A stretch of 13,275 bases of DNA from an uncultured Coriobacteriaceae bacterium (GCA_902781245.1 CACZIP010000024.1:1-13275), one strand, 5' to 3'. Counted from the stretch's first letter, positions 1 to 8,110 are shown. Translations and numbers: made by a program. Notes: generated by a model from the sequence alone, not told the origin.

Positions 1-23
1 CTGAGCGAGGCGACAACTCATGA
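1..23 (+). CDS. Possible 3' end of an upstream gene (partial)
   Basis: Read in the frame starting at base 3, the window opens with codons for E-R-G-D-N-S followed by TGA at 21-23. This would overlap the murE start as ATGA, an arrangement typical of translationally coupled dcw genes. In such clusters the gene before murE is usually ftsI (a septal penicillin-binding protein), but six residues cannot identify it. A competing stop, TGA at 2-4 in another frame, would end the upstream gene earlier. This is a weak call based on layout alone. Confidence 0.3.
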
Positions 24-1495
24 CGACATGCGAGCAATTGTTCGAGGGACTTGAGTGCACAATCATCGGAAATGGTTCCGAAGAGGTATCCGGCCTGGCG
101 TACCGCAGTGATGCGGTCAAGCCAGGCGACATGTTCTTCTGCATCGTCGGCTTGAAAGTCGACGGGCATTCGTTCGCACAAGACGCGATCGACCGCGGGG
201 CAAAGTTCATCGTGGCTGAACGCAAGCTCTACCTTGCCGATGCGACCGATGTCACGGTCGTTATCGTGGACGACTCGCGCAAGGCTATGGCGCATGTCGC
301 CGCAAATTTCTACGGAAACCCGTCGCGCGCTTTCAAGCTCGTCGGCGTCACCGGCACGAATGGCAAGACCACCACAACCTACCTCGTCGAGCACATTGCG
401 CATGTTGCGATGAAGCGCACGGGCGTCATCGGCACGGTTGGCATCGTGATTGCAGGCGAACACGAGAAGGCTACGCATACCACGCCTGAGTCGCCCGACC
501 TGCAGGAGACGTTCGCGCGCATGCGTGACGCGCATTGCGACATCGTGGCCATGGAGGTTTCGTCCCATGCGCTCGATTTGCTGCGCACGTGGAACACCGA
601 TTTCGCTGTGACGGCGTTTACGAACCTCACGCAAGACCACCTCGACTACCACCACACGTTCGAAGCCTATTTCGAGGCGAAGGCGCTGTTGTTCTCGAAG
701 GATTATCCTGCCAAGCGTGTCATCTGCATCGATGACAAGTGGGGCAAGAAGTTGCTGCGCCGTTGCTCTGCAGCAGACGATCAGATTATCACGACCGGCT
801 TCGACGAGTCGGCGCAGATTCATCCCGTATCGGTCGAGCTGGCGGCGACGCACACGAGCATCGAGCTCGAGGTGCGCGGTCGTCGCGTCGCGTTCGACTA
901 CCCGCTCGTCGGGCGTTTCAACGTGTCCAACATCATGTGCGCCTACGCTATCGCCATGCAACTCGGCATCTCGCAAGACGTCATCGTCGAGGCGCTCTCC
1001 GAAGCTCCTCAGGTGCCTGGGCGCCTCGAGCGCGTGGCGGCCAAAGCCGATGGTGGCATTTCGGTGTTTGTCGACTACTCGCACACGCCCGACGCTCTGC
1101 GCAAGGCGGTTTCGTCGATCGAGGCGCTCACTCCGGCGCGTACCATCGTCGTGTTCGGATGCGGTGGCGATCGCGATGCATCCAAGCGTTCGATCATGGG
1201 CGGCGTGGCTCTCGAAGCCGATTATGCCATCGTGACGTCCGATAATCCGCGAACCGAGAATCCCGATGACATCATTGCCGACATCGTGTCGGGCATGGGG
1301 GCAGGCGAGGGTCGCTATGAAGTCGTGCCTGATCGTCGCGAGGCCATCGCCCGAGCGATTGCGTACGCCAACGAGGGCGATTCGGTGCTCATCGCGGGCA
1401 AGGGCCACGAAAACGATCAGATCAGCGGTGCTGAAGTGCGCCATTTCGACGACCGCGAAGTTGCGGCAGAGGAGCTGGAAAAGGCGTTTGCGTAA
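20..1495 (+). CDS. murE: UDP-MurNAc-L-Ala-D-Glu:meso-diaminopimelate ligase MurE
   Basis: Cytoplasmic ATP-dependent ligase adding the third stem-peptide residue to UDP-MurNAc-L-Ala-D-Glu. The 491-residue length is normal for MurE. Visible features in order: the N-terminal domain with YRSDAVKPGDMFFC, the P-loop GTNGKTT at residues 112-118, the HTTPES substrate loop, the TNLTQDHLDYH segment, K221 in EAKALLF (the lysine that is carbamylated in the family), FVDYSHTPDAL in the C-terminal half, and GKGHEN near the end. D408-N409-P410-R411 is the signature of enzymes that take meso-DAP, whereas lysine-adding homologues differ there. The start at 20 fits the family N-terminus and a possible ATGA overlap with the preceding gene. 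The Shine-Dalgarno sequence is weak, so coupling is likely. Nine bases separate its stop from murF. Confidence 0.97.
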   Translation: MTTCEQLFEGLECTIIGNGSEEVSGLAYRSDAVKPGDMFFCIVGLKVDGHSFAQDAIDRGAKFIVAERKLYLADATDVTVVIVDDSRKAMAHVAANFYGNPSRAFKLVGVTGTNGKTTTTYLVEHIAHVAMKRTGVIGTVGIVIAGEHEKATHTTPESPDLQETFARMRDAHCDIVAMEVSSHALDLLRTWNTDFAVTAFTNLTQDHLDYHHTFEAYFEAKALLFSKDYPAKRVICIDDKWGKKLLRRCSAADDQIITTGFDESAQIHPVSVELAATHTSIELEVRGRRVAFDYPLVGRFNVSNIMCAYAIAMQLGISQDVIVEALSEAPQVPGRLERVAAKADGGISVFVDYSHTPDALRKAVSSIEALTPARTIVVFGCGGDRDASKRSIMGGVALEADYAIVTSDNPRTENPDDIIADIVSGMGAGEGRYEVVPDRREAIARAIAYANEGDSVLIAGKGHENDQISGAEVRHFDDREVAAEELEKAFA

Positions 1496-1504
1496 GGTTG
1501 TTTC

Positions 1505-3043
1505 ATGCGTTTGAGTGTTGCGGAAATAGCGGGAGCCGTCGGCGGAACATGCGCGGGCGCAGATGCGATGGTCGTAGGTGTCAATTGGGACTCGCGGCTC
1601 GTTCAGACTGGTGACATGTATGTCGCGTTGCCGGGCGAACGAGTTGACGGACACGATTTCGTTGGAGCCGCTGCCGCAAACGGTGCGGCGTGTGCGCTCG
1701 TGACGCATGAGGTCGAAGCTGATATTCCGCTCATTGTCGTGGACGATACCGCTGCAGCGCTCACGAGGCTGTCTGCGTATTGGCGCAGCAAGCTCGAAGG
1801 CGTGGTCATCGGCCTCACGGGTTCGGTGGGAAAGACTTCCACGAAGAACCTCGTACGCGACGTGTTGTCGCACGCGCACTCTGTCGTTGCGACGCTCGCA
1901 AATCAGAACAACGAGCTCGGTGTTCCCAACACGCTGCTTGCCGCCGATATCGATACCGATGCCGTCGTCGTCGAGATGGGCATGCGTGGACGCGGGCAAA
2001 TCACCGAGTTGTGCGAAATCGCGCGTCCCGACTGGGGCATCATCACCAACGTGGGTGAAAGCCACATCGAGCTTTTGGGCAGTCGCGACAACATCGCACG
2101 CGCCAAAGCCGAGCTGTTCGAATGTTTGCCCGATGATTGCGGCATCGCGTTCGTGAACGCGTCCGACGACTACGCGAGCCAGGTGTGCGACTACGCCAAG
2201 CTCGATGAACGCAACATCACCACCGTTTTCTACGGCGGCGCATCCGCATCAGGCGATGCCCCTTCCGTCTGGGCCTCCGAAGTGGAGTTCGATGACGAGA
2301 GCAGGCCGTCGTTCGTTTTGAATGCGCAAAACATGCCGATTGCTTTTGGTAATGTAGTCGATTCTAACTCGGCATTATGCGTGAGCGATTCCGCAGCCAC
2401 TGTTCCTGTATCTACAAATAGGTTAGGCGAGCACAAGCGAACGCGTAATACCGAGCTAGAATCGACAAACAGCTTGACCGATAGAATCGCCTGCAAGCTT
2501 GAACTACGCGGGGCGCACAGCGTCACGAACGCCTGCGCTGCTGCAGCTGTCGGCCTGGTGAGTGGCATGACGCTCGAGCAGGTGCGCGATGCGCTAGCTG
2601 CTGCGCAGCCTGAGAAAGGCCGCCAGCAGATTACGCACACGCAGGCAGGCATCACCGTGTTTGACGACTCGTACAATGCGAGCCCCGACTCCATGCAAGC
2701 ATCGCTGAACACGTTCACATCGATGGCCGTCGAGGGCAAGCGCGTCGCCGTGTTGGGCGACATGCTCGAACTGGGCGATTTCTCCAAGGAATGCCACGAG
2801 CGCGTCGGCATCATGGCGGCAAATGCGCATGTCGATCGCCTTGTATGCGTCGGTGAGCTGTCGCGTCATATGGCGCGGGCTGCCGAAGAAGCCGGCATCG
2901 ATCCGCAGGCCATTCAAACGTGCGACAACGCCGAAGAGGCGCTCGCGCTTATACTTCCAATTCTCGAGCCGGGCGATGCGGTGCTGGCCAAGGCATCGCA
3001 CTCCATCGGGCTCGACCGCATTGTTAAAGAGCTGGTGAGCTAA
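1505..3043 (+). CDS. murF: UDP-MurNAc-tripeptide:D-Ala-D-Ala ligase MurF, with an unusual internal insert
   Basis: Cytoplasmic ligase completing UDP-MurNAc-pentapeptide by adding D-Ala-D-Ala. Diagnostic segments: NWDSRLVQTGDMYVALPG in the N-terminal domain, the P-loop GSVGKTS at residues 106-112, NNELGVP, EMGMRGRGQI, FDDSYNASPDSM, VLGDMLELGDFS and KASHSIGLDRIV at the C-terminus. At 512 residues it is about 50 longer than most MurF proteins. The excess falls in one block, roughly residues 276-329, between the strand ending RPSFVLNAQ and the helix beginning GAHSVTNACAAAA, where homologues have only a short loop. That block is encoded by AT-richer, palindromic DNA (see the repeat at 2337-2489). 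All catalytic motifs are intact, so the enzyme is probably functional. The start ATG follows an AAGG that overlaps the murE stop. The next gene begins on the base after its TAA. Confidence 0.96.
   Translation: MRLSVAEIAGAVGGTCAGADAMVVGVNWDSRLVQTGDMYVALPGERVDGHDFVGAAAANGAACALVTHEVEADIPLIVVDDTAAALTRLSAYWRSKLEGVVIGLTGSVGKTSTKNLVRDVLSHAHSVVATLANQNNELGVPNTLLAADIDTDAVVVEMGMRGRGQITELCEIARPDWGIITNVGESHIELLGSRDNIARAKAELFECLPDDCGIAFVNASDDYASQVCDYAKLDERNITTVFYGGASASGDAPSVWASEVEFDDESRPSFVLNAQNMPIAFGNVVDSNSALCVSDSAATVPVSTNRLGEHKRTRNTELESTNSLTDRIACKLELRGAHSVTNACAAAAVGLVSGMTLEQVRDALAAAQPEKGRQQITHTQAGITVFDDSYNASPDSMQASLNTFTSMAVEGKRVAVLGDMLELGDFSKECHERVGIMAANAHVDRLVCVGELSRHMARAAEEAGIDPQAIQTCDNAEEALALILPILEPGDAVLAKASHSIGLDRIVKELVS
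2337..2489. repeat. Imperfect palindromic element inserted in frame within murF
   Basis: Bases 2357-2382 and 2441-2466 are inverted repeats of each other, matching at 23 of 26 positions when one arm is reverse-complemented, with 58 bases between them. The similarity continues outward with small gaps: CGATT at 2337-2341 answers AATCG at 2485-2489, with GGT and TGT blocks between. The whole palindrome is centred near 2412. By hand count, 2341-2490 is about 47% G+C, clearly below its surroundings, and it uses TTA twice (2375, 2423) plus AGA, AGG and CTA codons. The limits of the palindrome almost coincide with the extra residues of MurF. The simplest reading is a decayed palindromic mobile element kept open in frame, comparable in concept to Rickettsia palindromic elements. 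No target-site duplication was recognised. Confidence 0.7.
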
Positions 3044-4096
3044 ATGCTGTCCCTTGTCTTTTCGGAATATCCGACATTCTTGGTGTTCCTCTCGGTGTTC
3101 GTTGCCATCGTTATTACGATGCTGCTCATGCCGCCATGGATCAAGTTCCTGAAGTCGAGTCACATCGGTCAGCAGGTGCGTGACGATGGACCCGAGACCC
3201 ACCTCGTAAAGCAGGGCACGCCCACGATGGGCGGTCTTATGATGCTCATCGCAGTTGTCGCCACGCTGCTCATCGTGGGCTACCTGACGACCGAGACCTT
3301 TGCTCTCATCGCGGCCGTGCTGCTCACTGGCGCGCTCGGCCTTTTCGACGATGCTTCCAAGGTCGTCCACGAGCGTTCGCTGGGCCTTACGCCCAAGGGT
3401 AAGCTCATCGGCCAGTTCGCAATTGCGACAGTCTTCTGCCTCGTGGCAGTGAATCTGCTCGGTATCGAACCGACCGTGTCCATTCCGTTCCTCTACACGT
3501 TCGACCTGGGCATTCTCACTACTGTCGTGCCAATCGGCGACGGGATTGCCATTCCGTGGCTCTACCTTATCTTCGTCAACATCCTGCTTGTCGGTCTGTG
3601 CAATGCCGTTAATCTGACTGATGGCCTTGATGGACTGGCAGCAGGCACGGTCATGATATCGATGGTCGTCATGGCTGCCATCGCATTCCGCACCGACTTG
3701 CTCGAGCCGGCCATCCTGTCGGCTGCTCTTGCAGGCACATGCATCGGTTTTTTGTGGTTCAACGCGTATCCCGCCGACATCTTCATGGGCGATACAGGTT
3801 CGCTAGCGTTGGGGATGGGGCTTGGTTGTCTCGCCGTCGTCACGAAAAGCGAGTTCATCGTCATCATCGTCGGCGGCCTTTTCGTGGCAGAGGCTCTGTC
3901 GGTCATGATTCAGGTGGCGCACTACAAGCGAACGAAAAAGCGCGTCTTCCTCATGGCTCCGCTTCATCACCACTTTGAGAAGAAGGGCTGGTCTGAGACG
4001 AAGGTCGTCATCCGCTTCTGGATTATCTCGGGTGTGTTCGCCGCCGTCGGCTTCTCGCTTTACTTTGCAAACAGCGTTGTCACGGCAGGTATGTGA
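3044..4096 (+). CDS. mraY: Phospho-N-acetylmuramoyl-pentapeptide transferase MraY
   Basis: Polytopic membrane enzyme that transfers phospho-MurNAc-pentapeptide from UDP to undecaprenyl phosphate, giving lipid I on the inner face of the membrane. The 350 residues contain around ten hydrophobic segments. Family signatures are all present: the QQVRDDGPETHLVKQGTPTMGG loop after the first membrane segment, the D102-D103 pair in GLFDDASKVV, N190-L-T-D193-G-L-D196-G, GDTGS with D250, and the cytoplasmic histidine triad H308-H310 in PLHHHFEKKGW. The ATG directly follows the murF stop with no spacer, and the gene overlaps the murD start region by a base or more, so translation is probably coupled in both directions. 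Confidence 0.97.
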   Translation: MLSLVFSEYPTFLVFLSVFVAIVITMLLMPPWIKFLKSSHIGQQVRDDGPETHLVKQGTPTMGGLMMLIAVVATLLIVGYLTTETFALIAAVLLTGALGLFDDASKVVHERSLGLTPKGKLIGQFAIATVFCLVAVNLLGIEPTVSIPFLYTFDLGILTTVVPIGDGIAIPWLYLIFVNILLVGLCNAVNLTDGLDGLAAGTVMISMVVMAAIAFRTDLLEPAILSAALAGTCIGFLWFNAYPADIFMGDTGSLALGMGLGCLAVVTKSEFIVIIVGGLFVAEALSVMIQVAHYKRTKKRVFLMAPLHHHFEKKGWSETKVVIRFWIISGVFAAVGFSLYFANSVVTAGM

Positions 4097-5583
4097 TGAC
4101 TGATTATCTTGAGAATACGAAGTGTGCCCCGGCTCGCCTCGGTGCCGTGCTCGTGCTCGGCCTCGGTGTGAGCGGAAAGGCCGTTGCACGCTATTGCGCT
4201 GCGCTCGTCGGCTCGCGCGTCGACGAGTTGTTCATTGCCGCAGGTGCGCGCAATGACGATTCGGCCGCATTCGTCGAGTCGCTGGCCGGCGATCATGTCA
4301 GCTACGCGTTCGGCGATGAAGCGCTCGAAGGCGTCGAGGGGCATTTCGACGTATGCATTGCCAGCCCCGGAATCCCGTTCCACCACAAGCTGTATCAAGA
4401 TGCGCTTGCATGCTCGACCGAGCTGATCAGCGAAGTCGAGTTCTCATGGCGCGAGAGTGCAGCCGACAGCACATGGGTGGCCATCACCGGCACGAATGGC
4501 AAGACCACGACCACGTCGTGTGCGGCCCACGTGTTGCAACAGGCGGGTTTGCCCGCGAATGCCGTGGGCAACATCGGCGAGGTGTGCCTCGAGGCTGTCG
4601 CAGCGGGCAAAACCGAAATCTACGTTTGCGAGATTTCTTCGTATCAGCTCTATTCGACGCGGCAGTTTGCGCCTGATGTGGCTGTCATGCTCAACATCAC
4701 GCCCGATCACCTGCATTGGCATCAGAGCCTCGAGGCCTATCGCGATGCCAAGTTCAAGGTGTTCGACAATCTGGCTGGCGTTGCCATTCTCGACGCGACG
4801 AATGATGTCGTCAGGGCGAAGGTGCGCGAGTTCAAGCAGATGCAGCCTGACGAGCGCGGTTTCGCTTACATTCCTATGGGGACGAAAGCGGGCTTGTCCG
4901 GCGACATGCGTGCTGCATGCGGTGCCGACAACGCCGCGTTCGTCGATGCCAACCGAAAGCTTCAGGTTGCATTTGATGGTGTCGAACACGATTTGAGAAG
5001 CGCCGACGACCTGCAGATCAAAGGCCTGCACAATGCCAGCAATGCGCTCGTCGCAGCAGCCATCGCCGTCGTGTTGGGTGTGCCTGACGCCGCGATTGCC
5101 GATGCGCTTGCAACGTTCCCGCCGCTCGAGCATCGCATCGAGCCGTGTGGATCGGTTGCAGGTGTGGCGTGTTTCAACGACTCGAAAGCGACGAACGTCG
5201 ATGCGACGGTCAAGGCTTTGGGGGCGTTCCCCGGCCAAGATGTGATCGTGATGCTCGGAGGCGACGACAAAGACACCGACTTGACCGATCTGATCAACGA
5301 GACGCATGCGCATGCGGTTGCTGCCGTGCTGTTCGGAGCGGGCCGTCCGCGATTCGCCGCTGCGTTTGAAGACGCCGCTGCACGGGCCCCGCAAGGGTTC
5401 GCCATTCTCGAGGCGAACCATATGGAAGACGCTTTCGACGTTGCACTCGAAGCGGCATCGCCTGGAAGCGTCGTGTTGCTTTCGCCGGCGTGCGCGTCGT
5501 TCGACGAATTCAAGTCGTTCGAGCAACGGGGCAAGGTGTTCAAGCAGCTCGTTGCCGAACGGTCGCGAAGTAGGGGGGCGTAA
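4096..5583 (+). CDS. murD: UDP-MurNAc-L-alanine:D-glutamate ligase MurD
   Basis: Cytoplasmic ligase adding D-Glu to UDP-MurNAc-L-Ala. Motifs in order: the Rossmann-like N-terminus VLGLGVSGKAVARY, SPGIP, the P-loop GTNGKTT at residues 132-138, NITPDHLHWH, K219 in DAKFKVF (the expected carbamylated lysine), HNASNALVAAA, FNDSKATNVDAT, and the MurD-specific C-terminus SPACASFDEF from S463, followed by RGKVF. At 495 residues it is slightly longer than average. Two starts are possible. I chose the ATG at 4096, giving a TGATG overlap with mraY and about six bases after AGG at 4087-4089. A GTG at 4093 in the same frame would add one residue but lies too close to that AGG. It ends six bases before ftsW. 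Confidence 0.96.
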   Translation: MTDYLENTKCAPARLGAVLVLGLGVSGKAVARYCAALVGSRVDELFIAAGARNDDSAAFVESLAGDHVSYAFGDEALEGVEGHFDVCIASPGIPFHHKLYQDALACSTELISEVEFSWRESAADSTWVAITGTNGKTTTTSCAAHVLQQAGLPANAVGNIGEVCLEAVAAGKTEIYVCEISSYQLYSTRQFAPDVAVMLNITPDHLHWHQSLEAYRDAKFKVFDNLAGVAILDATNDVVRAKVREFKQMQPDERGFAYIPMGTKAGLSGDMRAACGADNAAFVDANRKLQVAFDGVEHDLRSADDLQIKGLHNASNALVAAAIAVVLGVPDAAIADALATFPPLEHRIEPCGSVAGVACFNDSKATNVDATVKALGAFPGQDVIVMLGGDDKDTDLTDLINETHAHAVAAVLFGAGRPRFAAAFEDAAARAPQGFAILEANHMEDAFDVALEAASPGSVVLLSPACASFDEFKSFEQRGKVFKQLVAERSRSRGA

Positions 5584-5589
5584 ACGCAC

Positions 5590-6807
5590 ATGCCCCGCAT
5601 CGGAAACACTACCTCAAACGCCGCACCCGATGTCATTGGCCCCCGTCTGATCATGCTGCTTTGCGTGCTGGGCCTCACGTTGCTCGGCTTCGTCATGATC
5701 TATTCGGCGTCGTCCATTTCCGCCATGTCCGAAGATATCAGCACCGCGAGCTACCTCATCGACCAGTTGGGGTTCGCGGTTGTAGGCGTCATCGCCATGT
5801 TCGTGCTGTGGAAGATCGTGCCCTACCGTTTCTGGGAAGGCCCTGCCATCTGGGTCATCTGGGGCATTGCCGTGGCATTGCTGCTGCTCACGGCTGTCAT
5901 GGGCTTGTCGGCATTGGGCGCTCAGCGTTGGCTCAGGCTCGGTCCCATTTCGCTGCAGCCTTCCGAATTCGTAAAGATTGCAATCGTGCTCATGGCTGCG
6001 AAGCTGTTCGCTGAGTTCAGGATGGGCTTGGCCGATCCGCGTACCTTCATCGTGCAGCTGATCATCTTCATCATCGCGCCGACGGGCTTCCTGTTCGCCA
6101 CGCAATCCGACCTCGGCACGACCGCCATCATCGCGCTCGGAGTGCTCGGCGTCATGTGGCTCGGCGAGGTTCCCTTGCGCACGATTCTCATAGTCATCGG
6201 CTGCCTCGTGGTGTTCGCGTTGGGCGCGACCGTTTTCTCGAGCTATCGTGGCGACCGATTCCTCTACCTCAACCCGTGGAACGACGGCGAGAACGGCTAT
6301 GGGCGAGGCTACCAGATCATTCACTCGTACTACGCGTTCGCCGAAGGTGGCATCTTCGGGACCGGACTGGGCAATTCGCGCGAGAAGTATTTGTATCTGC
6401 CCGAATCCGAGACCGACTTCATCTACGCCATCATCGGCGAGGAGCTGGGTCTCATCGGTGCGGTGGCTGTCATCATCGTGTGGCTTGTCTTGCTGTGGGC
6501 TGGCATGCGCATCGCCCGCGCAGCAACTGACGATTTCGGCGCGATGATCTCAGGCGCGCTCACGATCATGCTCGTGTTCCAGGCATTCTTGAATATCGGC
6601 TGCGTCATCGGCGTTTTCCCCACGACGGGCAAGCCGTTGCCGTTCATCTCATCAGGAGGTTCGTCGCTCATCGCGTCGTTCATGATGATCGGATTGATAT
6701 TGTCCGTGTCCGAAGACACGGGTGGACGCAGCGTTTACGAGGGGCGGCGCGACGATTTGCGCGTTGTGCGCGGCGGACGCGGCGAACGTGTTAGGAATCG
6801 GGGCTAA
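5590..6807 (+). CDS. ftsW: SEDS-family septal peptidoglycan glycosyltransferase FtsW
   Basis: Integral membrane protein that polymerises lipid II into glycan strands at the division site, normally paired with a class B penicillin-binding protein. The 405 residues are mostly hydrophobic membrane segments. SEDS signatures are clear: GAQRWLRLGPISLQPSEF with P124-S-E126-F-V-K129, FLYLNPWND, GRGYQIIHS, ESETDFIYAIIGEELG, where D276 corresponds to the essential extracytoplasmic aspartate of the family, and GKPLPFISSGGSS at residues 347-359. The C-terminal tail after SEDTGGRSVYEG is short and arginine-rich, which suits a cytoplasmic end. I call it FtsW and not RodA because of its dcw position between murD and murG. 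AGGGGGG at 5573-5578, overlapping the end of murD, serves as its ribosome binding site at a longish spacing of about 11 bases. Confidence 0.94.
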   Translation: MPRIGNTTSNAAPDVIGPRLIMLLCVLGLTLLGFVMIYSASSISAMSEDISTASYLIDQLGFAVVGVIAMFVLWKIVPYRFWEGPAIWVIWGIAVALLLLTAVMGLSALGAQRWLRLGPISLQPSEFVKIAIVLMAAKLFAEFRMGLADPRTFIVQLIIFIIAPTGFLFATQSDLGTTAIIALGVLGVMWLGEVPLRTILIVIGCLVVFALGATVFSSYRGDRFLYLNPWNDGENGYGRGYQIIHSYYAFAEGGIFGTGLGNSREKYLYLPESETDFIYAIIGEELGLIGAVAVIIVWLVLLWAGMRIARAATDDFGAMISGALTIMLVFQAFLNIGCVIGVFPTTGKPLPFISSGGSSLIASFMMIGLILSVSEDTGGRSVYEGRRDDLRVVRGGRGERVRNRG

Positions 6808-6808
6808 C

Positions 6809-6835
6809 CAACCTGAAAGAGCAGTCTTTTGGTTG
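6809..6835 (+). other. Small hairpin in the ftsW-murG gap
   Basis: CAACC (6809-6813) pairs with GGTTG (6831-6835), and inside it AAAGA (6816-6820) pairs with TCTTT (6825-6829) around a GCAG tetraloop, with a small TG/T internal loop. No T-run follows, so it is not a canonical terminator. It could be an mRNA processing or stabilising structure between the ftsW stop and the murG ribosome binding site. The stem is AT-rich, so it may also be incidental. Confidence 0.35.
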
Positions 6836-6854
6836 CTTAGAAGCTTGGGGGAAT

Positions 6855-6860
6855 GGAGAG
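6855..6860 (+). promoter_or_regulatory. murG ribosome binding site, deciding its start
   Basis: GGAGAG lies just upstream of the ATG at 6865, with four bases between. An in-frame ATG at 6853 actually precedes this site and has only a G-run immediately against it. That supports the 6865 start and a protein beginning MLAVLSGGGTAGH. Confidence 0.75.
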
Positions 6861-6864
6861 AAAC

Positions 6865-7962
6865 ATGTTGGCAGTTCTTTCCGGTGGCGGTACGGCGGGT
6901 CACATCAACCCGGCCATCGCAACAGCGGAAGTTTTGCGCGAACGCGGCGTCGAAGTGCAGTTCGCAGGCAGACCTGTGGGCCGTGAGTCCGAATGGGTCA
7001 AGCTCGCCGGCATTCCATTCAAGCCGTTCGAGGCCGAAGGCTTCAGGCGTTCGCATCCTGAGACCATTCCCCATGCGCTGCTTGTCGACGCGAAGAGCAC
7101 GGGTGCTGCCAAAAAGTGGTTTGCCGAGATAAAGCCCGACGTTGTCGTCGGTTTCGGTGGGTACGTCACGATTCCCGTGGGCCGTGCCGCCGAAAAGATG
7201 GGCATCCCGTTCGTGCTGCACGAGCAGAATTCGGTCATGGGCATGACCAACAAGTACCTCGCGAAGAAGGCCACGTCGGTGTGCTTGACGTACGAGCGTG
7301 CCGCTTCTGCCGTCTCCGACGCTTCGAAAGTTGTGGTGACCGGCTGCCCCGTGCGGGCGTCGGTGTTTTCGGCTACGCGCGAAGAAGGTCGCGAATTGCT
7401 TGATATTCCCGATGATGCCCGCATGCTGCTCGTGACGGGTGGCAGTTTGGGCGCGCTGCATCTCAACAATGCGCTGTGCTCCATGAAGGAACGCCTCCTT
7501 GGTTACGAGGATCTGCACATCGTGCATGTCACGGGTTCGCGCGACTACGAGATGGTTGGCGAAAAGCTAGCGCTCACGCCCGACGAGCAGAAACGTTGGC
7601 ATCTCATCGAGTACACGAACCAGATGCCTGCTTGCATGGCCGCTACCGACGCGATCATCTCACGTGCTGGCGCGTCCTCGCTTGCCGAAATATCGGCACG
7701 TGCAATTCCCGCCGTTCTGGTGCCGTTCCCTGCTGCAGCCGAGAACCATCAGGTTTACAACGCGCAGTCGTACGTTGACGCCGGATGTGCCCGCATGGTG
7801 CTCGACGCCGACCTCGATGCGCCCGCGTTTGCCGATACCGTGTGCGAGCTCATCGAGGACGCCGACCTGCGCGCTTCCATGACGAGTGCTGCACGCGCTC
7901 AGAAGACTCAGGACGCTGCCACCACTTTGGCCGACATCATCATGAAGGCTGCAAAAAAGTAG
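6865..7962 (+). CDS. murG: UDP-GlcNAc:lipid I GlcNAc transferase MurG
   Basis: Peripheral membrane GT28 glycosyltransferase converting lipid I to lipid II on the cytoplasmic face. From Met at 6865 the protein has 365 residues, a normal length. The N-terminal glycine loop is GGGTAGH at residues 7-13, with Ala where many homologues have Gly, as also seen in actinobacterial MurG. Other signatures: VVGFGGYVTIPVG, HEQN at 119-122, GCPVR, the second glycine loop GGSLGA at 192-197, R267-A-G-A-S-S-L-A-E275 (the glutamate contacts UDP ribose in the family) and PFPAAAENHQVYNA in the nucleotide-sugar site. It is separated from ftsW by 57 bases and from murC by 148 bases, so it may be the last gene of the first tight block. 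Confidence 0.97.
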   Translation: MLAVLSGGGTAGHINPAIATAEVLRERGVEVQFAGRPVGRESEWVKLAGIPFKPFEAEGFRRSHPETIPHALLVDAKSTGAAKKWFAEIKPDVVVGFGGYVTIPVGRAAEKMGIPFVLHEQNSVMGMTNKYLAKKATSVCLTYERAASAVSDASKVVVTGCPVRASVFSATREEGRELLDIPDDARMLLVTGGSLGALHLNNALCSMKERLLGYEDLHIVHVTGSRDYEMVGEKLALTPDEQKRWHLIEYTNQMPACMAATDAIISRAGASSLAEISARAIPAVLVPFPAAAENHQVYNAQSYVDAGCARMVLDADLDAPAFADTVCELIEDADLRASMTSAARAQKTQDAATTLADIIMKAAKK

Positions 7963-8074
7963 GGAAGAGCTTGTCGCACGAGCTGTTGCGCGTTTGCCGT
8001 AACACGCAATTATCACGCTTTCGAATTCTTCGTGCCTATTGACGTGAAGAGTGGGACGCGTTGCTGACACACCC

Positions 8075-8080
8075 TATAAT
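8075..8080 (+). promoter_or_regulatory. Candidate -10 box of a murC promoter
   Basis: A perfect TATAAT sits 30 bases upstream of the murC ATG, in the largest gap of the cluster (7963-8110). No good -35 sequence stands at 16-18 bases. TTGACG at 8039-8044 is a good hexamer but 30 bases away. Just downstream, TCGAAT/ATTCGA (8080-8085 and 8090-8095) form a 6-bp hairpin with a CAGC loop close to where transcription would begin. If real, this promoter would let murC-ftsQ-ftsZ be expressed independently of the upstream block. Confidence 0.4.
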
Positions 8081-8110
8081 CGAATCAGCATTCGAGAGAT
8101 TGGGAACACC

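Noticed and set aside
7968..7984. Small inverted repeat after murG as a terminator
   Set aside because: AGCTTGT and ACGAGCT can pair across a CGC loop, but one pair is G-T and no T-run follows, so a terminator is not supported.
8051..8110. Upstream GTG start for murC adding 20 residues
   Set aside because: The extra residues are not part of MurC, the GTG lies upstream of a TATAAT box, and the ATG at 8111 has a reasonable GGGA before it and gives the family N-terminus.
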